Positions 7,985-15,464 of a DNA stretch of 43,396 bases are shown piece after piece. The stretch comes from Rhodospirillales bacterium RIFCSPLOWO2_02_FULL_58_16 (GTDB lineage Bacteria; Pseudomonadota; Alphaproteobacteria; Rhodospirillales; 2-02-FULL-58-16), in NCBI GenBank assembly GCA_001830425.1, contig MIAA01000052.1, positions 134,154-177,549 of the forward strand, written 5' to 3'. The translations under genes were made by a program, and so were the position numbers. A model generated the notes under the pieces. The model was not told where the DNA came from. It saw nothing but the letters and a program-made list of their open reading frames with translations, and did no database searches. Each line of letters begins with the position of its first letter. Position 1 is the stretch's first letter.

Positions 7985-8749
7985 ATGAACCGCAAAATAA
8001 TTCGTCATACGCTTCGCCTCGCCGCGACGGCCATGATTGCGTCGGCTCTGGTCGGCTGCAATACGTTGTCCCGTCTCGCCGATGTCAACGGCGGCCCCAA
8101 GGTGAGCAATATCACCAATCCCACGGTGCGGCCGGGCTATCAACCGGTCAGCATGCCCATGCCCGCCCCGGCGGTCGTTGAGGAAAACCCGAACTCCCTG
8201 TGGCGCGCCGGCGCCAGGGCGTTCTTCAAGGACCATCGCGCCAAAGAGGTGGGGGACATCATAACCGTTTCGCTCTCCCTGTCTGATTCGGCAAAGCTCA
8301 CCAACGTAACGACGGGCGTGCGCGAAGATACCCAGAATTCGGATCTGACCGCTTTCCTGGGCTGGGAGGCTGAACTCGCCAAGAAGCTCCCCCAGGCCAT
8401 CAACACCGCAGCCGACATTGTCAACCTCGGCACCAAAGGCAATACCAGCGGCGACGGCGCGATTGATCGAAAAGAAGACATCGCCCTGACTTTTGCCGCC
8501 GTGGTCACCCAGGTCCTGCCTAACGGCGCCCTTGTCGTCTTCGGCCGTCAGGAGATCAAGGTAAACAGCGAGATGCGCGAGCTGATGCTCACCGGGGTGA
8601 TCCGTCCCGAAGATATCGCTTACGACAACACCATTGCTCATACCAAGATTGCCGAGATGCGCGTTACTTACGGCGGTCGCGGATCGCTCAGCGATCTCCA
8701 GCAACCGCGCTGGGGCACACAGCTTCTGGACATCATCTTCCCGTTCTAA
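7985..8749 (+). CDS. flgH: Flagellar L-ring lipoprotein FlgH
   Basis: FlgH forms the outer-membrane L-ring. The protein has 254 residues with a lipoprotein signal ending in the lipobox ALVGC (Cys25). Conserved FlgH features follow: SLWRAGARAFFKDHRAKEVGDIITV near the start of the mature domain, LPNGALVVFGRQEIKVNSE, and a C-terminal LTGVIRPEDIAYDNTI segment. It is the last gene of the flgFGAH run and is followed by a strong intrinsic terminator. The usual downstream flgI/flgJ are absent here. Confidence 0.94.
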   Translation: MNRKIIRHTLRLAATAMIASALVGCNTLSRLADVNGGPKVSNITNPTVRPGYQPVSMPMPAPAVVEENPNSLWRAGARAFFKDHRAKEVGDIITVSLSLSDSAKLTNVTTGVREDTQNSDLTAFLGWEAELAKKLPQAINTAADIVNLGTKGNTSGDGAIDRKEDIALTFAAVVTQVLPNGALVVFGRQEIKVNSEMRELMLTGVIRPEDIAYDNTIAHTKIAEMRVTYGGRGSLSDLQQPRWGTQLLDIIFPF

Positions 8750-8783
8750 GTTCAGCGACATAAACTGATCTGGAACAAACTCC

Positions 8784-8817
8784 AAGGCCGATGCTGAAAA
8801 GCATCGGCCTTTTTTTT
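8784..8817 (+). terminator. Rho-independent terminator after flgH
   Basis: AAGGCCGATGCT (8784-8795), a GAAA tetraloop and the perfect complement (8800-8811) run into an uninterrupted T tract. This is a textbook intrinsic terminator that closes the flgF-flgH transcript and insulates the toxin-antitoxin pair downstream. Confidence 0.93.
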
Positions 8818-8854
8818 GGATTGTTGCGAAAACAAAAAAGCAAAATTATGCTTA

Positions 8855-8884
8855 TTGTTAAAACGGCATACTTTATTATATAAT
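8855..8884 (+). promoter_or_regulatory. Sigma-70-type promoter of the MNT/HEPN pair
   Basis: TTGTTA at 8855-8860 and a perfect TATAAT at 8879-8884 are separated by 18 bp in an AT-rich stretch unlike the surrounding DNA. Initiation would fall near 8891, giving a leader of about 25 nt that still contains the GGAG ribosome-binding site (8904-8907) before the ATG at 8917. Confidence 0.65.
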
Positions 8885-8889
8885 ATGCC
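8865..8889 (+). promoter_or_regulatory. Candidate operator palindrome over the -10 box
   Basis: GGCATA at 8865-8870 and its complement TATGCC at 8884-8889 are 13 bp apart and bracket the TATAAT box. A dimeric repressor bound here would block the promoter. The next gene begins with a ribbon-helix-helix-like domain, so autoregulation is a natural inference. Confidence 0.5.
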
Positions 8890-8916
8890 ATATATGTTGT
8901 TTTGGAGTTTCCGGCG

Positions 8917-9357
8917 ATGCCGACAACAAAACGTATCATCGTTCCTTTCTCCGACGACGACCTTGGAATGATTGAAGCCTTTCGGCGCGCCAACGCCATT
9001 TCCACCCGAGCCGGAGCCATCCGCCGCCTGATTCGTGACGGGGCGCGGGGAGGCGGAGCCGCCAGCGGGCTGGCCGGAGTTATTCAGACTCTTAGAGATC
9101 ATCGTCGGGAACTCTCTGAATTGGGCATTCGCCATGCCGCCGTGTTCGGTTCGGTGGCGCGAGGCGAGGCCGGGCTTGAGTCAGACGTTGATATTCTGAT
9201 TGAATTTGACAAACGGCGCTTTCCCGACCTTTTCAGCTATGCCGGAATTTGTCGGCGCATCGGCGAAATAATGCCCGGCGCCGATGTGGTGGAGACGGGT
9301 TCATTGGCGGAAAGCATCCACAACCGGATTGTCGGCGAGGCCGTCCGTGCCTTCTGA
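8917..9357 (+). CDS. RHH-MNT fusion antitoxin (nucleotidyltransferase)
   Basis: The predicted 146-residue protein joins two parts. Residues about 4-44 (KRIIVPFSDDDLGMIEAF...AIRRLIRDG) look like a ribbon-helix-helix DNA-binding domain. Residues about 58-146 are a minimal nucleotidyltransferase with the GSVARGEAGLESDVDILIEF motif: Gly78-Ser79, Asp90 and Asp92, with a possible third acidic residue near Asp123. MntA-type proteins are antitoxins that AMPylate the partner HepT toxin. The ATG at 8917 is preferred to the in-frame TTG at 8902 because GGAG lies 9 bp upstream. The downstream HEPN gene overlaps its end by 11 bp, as expected for a two-gene toxin-antitoxin unit. Confidence 0.8.
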   Translation: MPTTKRIIVPFSDDDLGMIEAFRRANAISTRAGAIRRLIRDGARGGGAASGLAGVIQTLRDHRRELSELGIRHAAVFGSVARGEAGLESDVDILIEFDKRRFPDLFSYAGICRRIGEIMPGADVVETGSLAESIHNRIVGEAVRAF

Positions 9358-9688
9358 ACGCGCCCGTGAGTGGTTGGAGGATATTTCCCGAAACATCCGG
9401 CTTATCAAGGACTTCATCGAGGGTCTGGATCAGGCCGGGTTCGCGGCGGACGCCAAAACCCGCTATGCCGTCCTTCATGCCCTGCTGACCATATCGGAAG
9501 CTTCACGGCGACTGCCCGACAATATCAAGGGCCGACATCCTGACATCCCCTGGCGGGACATGGCCGATGCCGGTAACATCTATCGTCACGAATACCACAG
9601 CCTCAGCGTACCCATTGTTTGGAAGACGGCAAGTGAAAGCCTCGGCCCCATTAAGAAGGTAGTGGAAATGGAACTGGCGAACTCATAA
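9347..9688 (+). CDS. HEPN/HepT-like (DUF86) toxin
   Basis: Starting at the GTG at 9347, which overlaps the upstream gene, this encodes 113 residues with the four-helix look of a DUF86/HEPN protein (REWLEDISRNIRLIKDFIEG ... RYAVLHALLTISEASRRL ... GNIYRHEYHSLSVPIVW). HepT proteins are RNases neutralised by a cognate MNT protein. The usual catalytic RNxLVHxY stretch reads GNIYRHEYH (residues 76-84): Gly stands where the motif Arg is normally found, and an Arg sits next to the His instead. This GN..RHxY variant is, to my recollection, common in alphaproteobacterial members, so RNase activity is uncertain. An upstream in-frame extension exists but reads through the antitoxin gene and is unlikely. 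Confidence 0.82.
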   Translation: MPSERAREWLEDISRNIRLIKDFIEGLDQAGFAADAKTRYAVLHALLTISEASRRLPDNIKGRHPDIPWRDMADAGNIYRHEYHSLSVPIVWKTASESLGPIKKVVEMELANS

Positions 9689-9703
9689 ATGGAGACCTCT
9701 CTC

Positions 9704-10300
9704 ATGCGCGGCTATTTCGGCATCGGCGTCGAGCGAATATCCAAGGCCGGGAATGTCGGCGCCTTGTTCCGCACGGCCCACGCCTTCGGCGCCGGTTTCG
9801 TGTTTACCGTAGCCGCCGTCTATGCGCAAAGCGAGGGGGGCAAAGCCGACACCTCGGATGCGCCTGGGCATGTGCCGTTCTACAGTTTTCCCGATGCGGC
9901 CTCGCTGTTGCTGCCCAAGGGCTGTGCGCTGGTCGGCGTCGAGTTGCTGGATGAAGCCGTGGATTTGCCGAGCTTCCGCCATCCCCGATGCGCGGCGTAT
10001 GTCATGGGACCGGAGCGGGCCTCGCTGTCGGCAGAGATGACGGCGCGCTGCGATCATGTGATCAGGATACCGACCCGCTTTTGCGTCAACGTCGGCATCG
10101 CCGGAGCCATCGTCATGTATGACCGGCTTTTAAGCATGGGCAGCTTCGCCCGGCGTCCGGAGCGGTCGGGCGGTCCCGTCGGGCCGGTAAAGGAACATGT
10201 CTTCGGACAGCCCGTTTTCCGCAAAAAATCCGTCCTCGGCGAGAACGCCGACAAGTTTCTCGACCGGCCGCCTCTGGACGATAGGGCGAGGGAGGATTAA
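9704..10300 (+). CDS. SpoU/TrmH-family RNA 2'-O-methyltransferase
   Basis: This protein of about 198 residues has the SPOUT-fold motifs of SpoU methyltransferases: GNVGALFRTAHAFGAGFVF near the N-terminus (motif 1), AAYVMGPERASLS (motif 2) and IPTRFCVNVGIAGAIVMYDRLL (motif 3). Such enzymes transfer a methyl group from S-adenosylmethionine to ribose 2'-OH in tRNA or rRNA; the target cannot be told from sequence. It lacks the N-terminal substrate-binding extension of RlmB. The ATG at 9704 is preferred to the ATG at 9689 because GGAG lies 9 bp before it. The C-terminal 40 residues are basic and probably flexible. Confidence 0.85.
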   Translation: MRGYFGIGVERISKAGNVGALFRTAHAFGAGFVFTVAAVYAQSEGGKADTSDAPGHVPFYSFPDAASLLLPKGCALVGVELLDEAVDLPSFRHPRCAAYVMGPERASLSAEMTARCDHVIRIPTRFCVNVGIAGAIVMYDRLLSMGSFARRPERSGGPVGPVKEHVFGQPVFRKKSVLGENADKFLDRPPLDDRARED

Positions 10301-10311
10301 AACACCGGCCT

Positions 10312-10815
10312 ATGAGACATCTCTTTCCTATTATGCCCCTGGCTATTGCGCTCGGTCTTCCGGCGCCGGCTTTTGCCGAGCTTATCGATAACTTCGGCGA
10401 CTGGAGCGCCTTCGTCGAAACCGAGGCCGCCGGCACTACATGCTTTATCGCCTCCGAGCCGAAAAAATCCAAGGGCGAGTACGCCAAGCGCGGAGATGTC
10501 AATTTTATGGTGACTCACCGCCCGGCGGAAAAATCCCTGAATGTGATCAGCTTTGATTCCGGCTACACCTACCAGAGCGGCAGCGAAGCCGTCGTAGCCG
10601 TCGGCAAAAGTGAATTTCGCCTGTTCACCGACGGCGGCGTCGCCTGGGCCTATGACGCCGAGGCCGACAAGGCGTTGGTCGGCGCAATGCGCGCCGGTTC
10701 CACGATGACCATCACCGGCACGTCGAATCGCGAAACCCTTACCGTCGATACTTACTCGCTGACCGGCTTTGCCGCCGCCTACGCGGCCGTCAACAAGGCC
10801 TGCGGGATTAAATAA
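10312..10815 (+). CDS. Invasion-associated locus B (IalB)-family periplasmic protein
   Basis: The 167-residue protein has a clear Sec signal peptide (about residues 1-22, ending APAFA) and then an IalB-like domain that starts with FGDWSAFVE and contains [15 protein letters not shown]. It has two cysteines (about residues 43 and 165) that could form a disulfide. IalB-family proteins are widespread in alphaproteobacteria; the name comes from Bartonella invasion, but the general role is unknown. It lies between the methyltransferase and rlmN on the same strand with short gaps (11 and 8 bp). Confidence 0.8.
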   Translation: MRHLFPIMPLAIALGLPAPAFAELIDNFGDWSAFVETEAAGTTCFIASEPKKSKGEYAKRGDVNFMVTHRPAEKSLNVISFDSGYTYQSGSEAVVAVGKSEFRLFTDGGVAWAYDAEADKALVGAMRAGSTMTITGTSNRETLTVDTYSLTGFAAAYAAVNKACGIK

Positions 10816-10823
10816 GGGACGCC

Positions 10824-11927
10824 ATGACCGGGGAACGAATCAGTCTTTTGGGCCTGAGCCGCGACCAACTGGCGGCGGCGCTGGCGGAAGCGGGCGAGAA
10901 GCCGTTTCGCGCCAAGCAGGTCTGGCACTGGATATATCACCACGGCGAGACCGATTTCGCCCGCATGACCACGCTGTCGAAAACGGCGCGCGGCAAGCTG
11001 GCCGAGATGTTCACCGTGGAGCGCCCGCAAACGGTTACCCGACAGAACTCGACCGACGGTTCGATCAAGTGGCTGCTCAGGTTCGCCGACGGCAACGAGG
11101 TCGAGACCGTATTTTTGCCGGAAGAGGATCGGGGCGCGTTGTGTATCTCCACCCAGGTCGGATGTACGTTGAGGTGCGCTTTCTGCCATACCGGCACCCA
11201 GCTTTTGGTCCGCGACCTGACAGCGGGAGAGATCGTCGCCCAGGTTATGGCGGCGCGGGACGCCATTAACGAGTGGCCTCGCGCCAAGAAGGACAGGCTG
11301 CTCACCAACATCGTGGTCATGGGCATGGGCGAGCCTCTGTTCAACTATGAGCAGGTGGCGAAAGCGCTGATGATCATCATGGACGGCGAGGGCCTTTCCA
11401 TCTCCAAGCGGCGCATTACCCTGTCTACGTCGGGCGTGGTTCCCATGTTCCGCCGCCTCGGCGAGGAAACAGGGGTCAATCTGGCGGTCAGCCTGCACGC
11501 CCCCAACGACGAGCTGCGCAACAAACTGGTCCCCATCAACAAAAAGTATCCGCTCAAGGAACTTATCGAGGCATGCCGCGAATATCCCGGCGCTCACAAC
11601 GCCCGGCGCATCACCATTGAATACATCATGTTGAAGGACGTCAACGACACCCCCGAACATGCCCGCGAACTGGTGCGTCTGGTCAAAGGCCTGCCGGTAA
11701 AGTTCAACCTGTTGCCTTTTAACGAGTGGCCGGGAGCGCCTTTTAAATGCTCGACGCCTGAAACGATAACAAGCTTCGCCGAATTCCTCAACAATGCCGG
11801 CTATTCGGCGCCGATAAGAAACCCTCGCGGCCGCGACATCATGGCCGCCTGCGGCCAGCTTCGCTCCGTCAGCCGACGCGAAAGATTGAGCCGACACAAG
11901 GCGCGCCTCGCCGCCGGCATAGAATAG
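10824..11927 (+). CDS. rlmN: Dual-specificity rRNA/tRNA adenine-C2 methyltransferase RlmN
   Basis: RlmN is a radical-SAM enzyme that methylates C2 of A2503 in 23S rRNA and A37 of some tRNAs. The 367-residue length is normal. The 4Fe-4S motif CTLRCAFC (Cys114, Cys118, Cys121) is followed by [18 protein letters not shown], the [13 protein letters not shown]-binding segment, and a C-terminal MAACGQL bearing the cysteine that is transiently methylated. The N-terminal accessory domain ([13 protein letters not shown]) is present. It follows the IalB-like gene by 8 bp. Confidence 0.96.
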   Translation: MTGERISLLGLSRDQLAAALAEAGEKPFRAKQVWHWIYHHGETDFARMTTLSKTARGKLAEMFTVERPQTVTRQNSTDGSIKWLLRFADGNEVETVFLPEEDRGALCISTQVGCTLRCAFCHTGTQLLVRDLTAGEIVAQVMAARDAINEWPRAKKDRLLTNIVVMGMGEPLFNYEQVAKALMIIMDGEGLSISKRRITLSTSGVVPMFRRLGEETGVNLAVSLHAPNDELRNKLVPINKKYPLKELIEACREYPGAHNARRITIEYIMLKDVNDTPEHARELVRLVKGLPVKFNLLPFNEWPGAPFKCSTPETITSFAEFLNNAGYSAPIRNPRGRDIMAACGQLRSVSRRERLSRHKARLAAGIE

Positions 11928-11984
11928 AATTGCGGAATTAAGAAGAATTATACCAATGGCCGTAAAGAATGGCCCTGAAAAATC

Positions 11985-12060
11985 CTCCCCCTTGCTTCAA
12001 GGGGGAGTTAGGGGGTCGTTGCAGCAACCTCCCCTGCCCCTCCTTGGTAAGGAGGGGAAA
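11985..12060 (+). repeat. Double-hairpin G+C-rich intergenic repeat (copy 1)
   Basis: Two hairpins lie side by side: CTCCCCCTTG/CAAGGGGGAG (11985-12007) and CCCCTCCTT/AAGGAGGGG (12037-12057). The second, with its leading AACCTCCCCTGC, recurs almost exactly in inverted orientation upstream of polA (38228-38263). This marks a dispersed REP-like element. It fills most of the 276-bp space between rlmN and the lipoprotein gene, in which I see no other gene. Confidence 0.75.
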
Positions 12061-12203
12061 GCGCGGGAGCCGGCGGTTGATCGGCCAGGCAAGGAAATCT
12101 TAATTTTTTGGCGTTAGGATGGTCGTTATGCTATCATATTGACCCATTGGTTCCCCTCGATTTCGGGACCGACCGGCAGAAGCCGGGTCGAAAGGAGGAT
12201 TTG

Positions 12204-12707
12204 ATGAAGAAAGTCTCCGTCGTTACCTTATCGCTTATGGTCGCCGCCTGCGGCGGCTCCTTGGATGTCGGCGATCTTAAAAACGTGAGCAATGGCGAGG
12301 CTCTGGGAGCCGGTTTGGGCGCTATTGTCGGCGGCGTCGCCGGGTATCATTTAGGCAACGGAGTAGGCCAAATGTTATTCACCGCAGCCGGCGTCATCGT
12401 CGGCGGCAGTAGCGGGTATCTTGTGGGCCGTCGCCTCGGACCCTCGGATCAGGCGCGCTATAACAACACCGCCAGGAACGCCCTGGCCACCGTTTCCGAC
12501 GGACAGGCCATGAGCTGGAGTAATCCGAAAACCGGCAGCAGCGGCGTCTTCAGGCCGACCAGCACCTTCCGTCCGGGGAACGACTACGCCGTTTGCCGCG
12601 ACTACCGCGCCGTAGTCTCCGTCGACAAGGAAATGCTGAGAAACGACGGGACGGCGTGCCAGCTCTCGGACGGACAGTGGGTGGCCTTCGAAAACGGGAC
12701 GGGCTGA
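12204..12707 (+). CDS. Glycine-zipper surface lipoprotein
   Basis: The 167-residue product has a lipoprotein signal with lipobox VAAC (Cys16). A glycine-zipper region follows at about 35-78 (GEALGAGLGAIVGGVAGYHL ... GVIVGGSSGYLVGRRLG). The C-terminal domain resembles the outer-membrane 17-kDa surface-antigen type (ALATVSDGQAMSWSNPKTG ... CRDYRAVV ... ACQLSDGQWV). This suggests an outer-membrane-associated lipoprotein of unknown role. The ATG at 12204 is chosen over upstream in-frame starts because AAAGGAGG lies at 12191-12198 and the signal peptide begins there. Confidence 0.82.
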   Translation: MKKVSVVTLSLMVAACGGSLDVGDLKNVSNGEALGAGLGAIVGGVAGYHLGNGVGQMLFTAAGVIVGGSSGYLVGRRLGPSDQARYNNTARNALATVSDGQAMSWSNPKTGSSGVFRPTSTFRPGNDYAVCRDYRAVVSVDKEMLRNDGTACQLSDGQWVAFENGTG

Positions 12708-12744
12708 CCCCCCCGTTACTCTTCTGTGGCAAGGAGGCGCCGAC

Positions 12745-13572
12745 GTGCGCATCGGGCGCCTTATGAGCGGGTTCATCACCGTTTTGGCGGCCTCCTATTT
12801 CTTGATGGTCGCCGCTCTGTTCCTGTTCCAGCGCAGCCTTCTGTACTTTCCCGATACTTCGGTTCCGTCGCCGACGGCGAGCGGCGTTGCCGAAATGCGG
12901 CCGGCGATCTTGCGGACTGCGGACGGCATTGACCTTCGCTCCTGGTACAGGGCGGCGCCGCCGGGAAGACCGACGATAATTTTCTTTCACGGCAATGCCG
13001 GAAATATCGGGAGTCGCAGCGACAAGGCGCGCCCTTACCTGGACGCCGGGTACGGTCTGCTGTTGCTCGAATATCGAGGGTATGGCGGGAATACGGGAAA
13101 ACCGACGGAAGAAGGCCTTTACGCCGACGGCCGCGCCGCCCTCGCTTTCCTTGCCGGCGAAGGCGTCAAGCCGGAATTAACGGTGCTTTACGGCGAATCT
13201 CTCGGCTCCGGCGTCGCCGTCAGGATGGCCGCCGAGATGGCGCAGGAAACTCCCGCCGCCGCGCTGGCGCTGGAGGCGCCGTTTACCTCCGTCACCGACG
13301 TTGCCGCCCATCACTATCCCTATGCTCCGGTTCGTCTGCTGAACAGGGACAAGTTTGATTCCGCATCCCGCATCGCCGGCGTCAGATGTCCGCTGTTAAT
13401 CATCCATGGCGAAAATGACGGCACGGTCCCCGTAAAATTCGGACAAAAGCTTTTTGCTCTGGCGCAACAACCCAAGGAAAGCCGTTGGCTCGCCGGAGTC
13501 GGACACAATGAAATATACGACTTCGGCGGGGCCGACGCCGTGCTTGATTTTTTGAAACGCTCTAATCTTTAG
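12745..13572 (+). CDS. Membrane-anchored alpha/beta hydrolase (Bem46-like)
   Basis: This 275-residue protein has one N-terminal membrane helix (about residues 10-30) and an alpha/beta-hydrolase domain. The oxyanion segment IIFFHGNAGNIGSR, the nucleophile elbow GESLGSG, an acid in HGENDGTVPV and the catalytic His in GVGHNEIYDF are all visible, so the triad is intact. Such Bem46/YfhR-like proteins are serine hydrolases facing the periplasm or membrane; the substrate is unknown. Translation probably starts at the GTG at 12745, which has AAGGAGG 7 bp upstream; an ATG at 12763 is the alternative. The 138-bp gap after it holds nothing I can support. Confidence 0.85.
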   Translation: MRIGRLMSGFITVLAASYFLMVAALFLFQRSLLYFPDTSVPSPTASGVAEMRPAILRTADGIDLRSWYRAAPPGRPTIIFFHGNAGNIGSRSDKARPYLDAGYGLLLLEYRGYGGNTGKPTEEGLYADGRAALAFLAGEGVKPELTVLYGESLGSGVAVRMAAEMAQETPAAALALEAPFTSVTDVAAHHYPYAPVRLLNRDKFDSASRIAGVRCPLLIIHGENDGTVPVKFGQKLFALAQQPKESRWLAGVGHNEIYDFGGADAVLDFLKRSNL

Positions 13573-13710
13573 AATCTTGTTGATAAATTTATTAACTCCT
13601 TGACTTTCCACGATTTTACTATAGCATGGACGTTGGGTAAGTGTAGGTGTGGATCATTCCGCCTTGCGCTTGCCCGGGCGTGGGTTTTGTTAGTATAAAT
13701 CGAGGCGCGG

Positions 13711-14127
13711 ATGAGTCAGGTTTCCAACTTATCGACAACATCGGTCGTGCCGGGGAATCGTGCGCCCACCGGGCTGAGTTCCATTGCCTCTTTCGAGCGT
13801 CATCCGATAGAAGGGATAAGCGGCGGAGTCGGCGTCAGTTTTAATGACGCCTCGTTCAGATTCGAGAATGAAAAACAAGATGTTGATGACCGCAAGGCGC
13901 GGTCGGGCGGCAACTATGCGGGCGGCAGGTTCAACGCTCCCAGCCAAACATTCGCCGCCATGTTCGAGGTCGGCGATGCCTTTAGTCATGGCACCGGTTA
14001 TGCGGCGGCGGGCGGACGGGGGTTCGTCGGGCATATCGCCAAGGCCGTGCATGTCTACGAAACCACTTCCAGAGTCGTTCACGGCCACAACAACCCCCTC
14101 GGCGCGTCCCTGAGCATCAGCCTTTAA
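13711..14127 (+). CDS. Hypothetical protein before an orphan rod gene
   Basis: I do not recognise this 138-residue protein. It lacks a signal peptide or membrane helix and is rich in Ser, Gly and Ala, with a polar N-terminus and a central segment FNAPSQTFAAMFEVGDAF. It ends with a hydrophobic GASLSISL tail. The GAGG at 13702-13705 could serve as its ribosome-binding site. Its position 149 bp before a FlgC-like rod gene suggests a flagellum-linked role, but that is context only. Confidence 0.55.
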   Translation: MSQVSNLSTTSVVPGNRAPTGLSSIASFERHPIEGISGGVGVSFNDASFRFENEKQDVDDRKARSGGNYAGGRFNAPSQTFAAMFEVGDAFSHGTGYAAAGGRGFVGHIAKAVHVYETTSRVVHGHNNPLGASLSISL

Positions 14128-14170
14128 TGCCGAGTGTGATGATGAGGGGATAGGGGGATAAAAGGGAGAT

Positions 14171-14193
14171 GGAGGGATGAATATCCTCCTTTT
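14171..14193 (+). terminator. Possible weak terminator
   Basis: GGAGG-G-AT and AT-CCTCC pair around a GAAT loop and are followed by TTTT. The stem is short with one bulge, so this is a weak intrinsic terminator candidate between the 138-residue hypothetical gene and the rod-like gene. Confidence 0.35.
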
Positions 14194-14276
14194 CACGTCG
14201 GCGTCGTTTTTCATGTAATATCAGAGTGTGATGTGCGTCATTGTCGGATCGATGTAAATCGGGTTAGAATCGCACT

Positions 14277-14606
14277 ATGACTATTTCAGGCATCATGTCC
14301 TCGGCGGTTTCCGCCCTCAATGCTGAAAGCAGCAAAGTTGCCGCGACCGCCGACAATATCGCCAATATGTCCACCGAGGGATATGCGGCCAAGGAAGTGC
14401 GCGCCACGACCCTGGTCACCAGGCAGACATCCGGCACGGCTTATGCTCCGGGAGGCGTCAACATCGCCGTGCATGAGACCGGACAAGTGGATATAGGAAA
14501 TGAGTTCGTAAAGTTGATCCAAGCCAGGCTTGCCTACGGCTTTAACGCCCAGACGCTGAAGACCGGCGAAGAGATGGCGCGGTCATTGCTTGATGTCGTT
14601 GCCTAA
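14277..14606 (+). CDS. FlgC-like flagellar rod-family protein, short orphan copy
   Basis: The 109-residue protein has the N-terminal rod-family signature (SGIMSSAVSALNAESSKVAATADNIANMSTEGY) and the C-terminal motif (GNEFVKLIQARLAYGFNAQTLKTGEEM) shared by axial proteins. The middle is compressed compared with FlgC (about 134 residues). It is distant from the flgFGAH operon and does not sit beside flgB or fliE, so it may be an accessory or specialised rod component rather than the main FlgC. Confidence 0.75.
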   Translation: MTISGIMSSAVSALNAESSKVAATADNIANMSTEGYAAKEVRATTLVTRQTSGTAYAPGGVNIAVHETGQVDIGNEFVKLIQARLAYGFNAQTLKTGEEMARSLLDVVA

Positions 14607-14612
14607 AGCATC

Positions 14613-15221
14613 ATGTCATCCGCCGTTGAATCCGTTTTTGATATCGCTTTCTGGTTTGTCGATACGGCGTTGAGCCAAAACGAATACCTTCAACCGCAAA
14701 AACTTCATCGATTGCTGTTCCTGTCACAGGCCTACTACTCGGTAGCGTTCGGCGGGCGGGCGCTGATGCCGGCCGTTTTCATCGCCGGAGACATGGGGCC
14801 GGTTGAACCCAATGTTTACCGGGCCTTCGCCAAAGGACGCCCGGATATCGACGCCGATTTATTCCTTTCGGAGGAAATCAAGTCGTTCCTTGAAAGCATC
14901 TGGCGGCGGTTCGGCAATCATACGCCTGATCGCCTTGCGACTTTGACCAAGGATACCTTGGCTTACAAGCAGGCCTTTAAAAAAGGCCCGCGAACGGAAA
15001 TCCCCCTTCAGGCAATGCGCCATTCATTCGCCGTAGGCCGCGAGACGCCTTCCGTTGATCAGGTCGTCAAACCCAAGGTGATGCGCTCGCAAACCGGCGC
15101 ATCGGTGACGGTTAAGGCCTGGAAACCCAAGGCGACCGCCGCCGAAAGCACCCCGCCGATGGCGACGGCCCGGCCTCCCGTGACAAAGCGGGGCCGCCCG
15201 TGGCCGCCGACGATTAAATAA
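14613..15221 (+). CDS. SocA/Panacea-like (DUF4065) protein with basic tail
   Basis: Residues about 5-110 resemble the DUF4065/SocA (Panacea) antitoxin domain: FDIAFWFVDTALSQNEYLQPQKLHRLLFLSQAYYS followed by GPVEPNVYRAF, the hallmark K(L)xxLLFxxQ...GPV pattern. In Caulobacter SocA is an antitoxin and proteolytic adaptor; Panacea proteins often pair with toxins. No toxin gene is adjacent here. The C-terminal 65 residues are basic and Pro/Thr/Ala-rich and contain a KRGRPWPP AT-hook-like motif, suggesting DNA contact (inference). It starts 6 bp after the rod-like gene. Confidence 0.68.
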   Translation: MSSAVESVFDIAFWFVDTALSQNEYLQPQKLHRLLFLSQAYYSVAFGGRALMPAVFIAGDMGPVEPNVYRAFAKGRPDIDADLFLSEEIKSFLESIWRRFGNHTPDRLATLTKDTLAYKQAFKKGPRTEIPLQAMRHSFAVGRETPSVDQVVKPKVMRSQTGASVTVKAWKPKATAAESTPPMATARPPVTKRGRPWPPTIK

Positions 15222-15290
15222 GGCGCCGTTAATAATTCGGTAACGACCGGCGGGGTATCATTTCCTTCTTTACCGGAAGGATTGGGCGTC

Positions 15291-15431
15291 ATGGTTGCTT
15301 TAGAAGAGGCAAAATTTTCTCAGGTTCTGGATACTCCGATTACATGGCTGGCCGTCGCTTATGTCGGCCTGACCATAATGGTCTTGTTCTGGGAAGACTT
15401 CACGGCGATTTCCGCCTGGATCATCTCATGA
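15291..15431 (+). CDS. Small single-pass membrane protein (46 aa)
   Basis: An ATG with GGAAGG about 10 bp upstream (15275-15280) opens a 46-codon frame. The product begins MVALEEAKFSQ, then has a hydrophobic stretch (about residues 17-33: TWLAVAYVGLTIMVLFW) and ends ISAWIIS. The hydrophobic helix and the ribosome-binding site support a real small membrane protein; I do not recognise it. Confidence 0.5.
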   Translation: MVALEEAKFSQVLDTPITWLAVAYVGLTIMVLFWEDFTAISAWIIS

Positions 15432-15464
15432 ACGCCGCGAGAAAGATAAACAGGAGATGCGGCC

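Noticed and set aside
9284-9346. N-terminal extension of the HEPN-like protein
   Set aside because: The extra residues are read out of frame through the antitoxin gene and have no helical or conserved character; GTG at 9347 fits the family length.
10779-11897. A 372-codon open frame antisense to rlmN
   Set aside because: It is the complement of a fully conserved radical-SAM gene and has no signature of its own.
13670-13699. TTGCCC-N18-TATAAA as a promoter for the 138-residue hypothetical gene
   Set aside because: The start point would fall about 5 bp before the ATG and cut off the ribosome-binding sequence GAGG at 13702-13705, so the match is probably chance.
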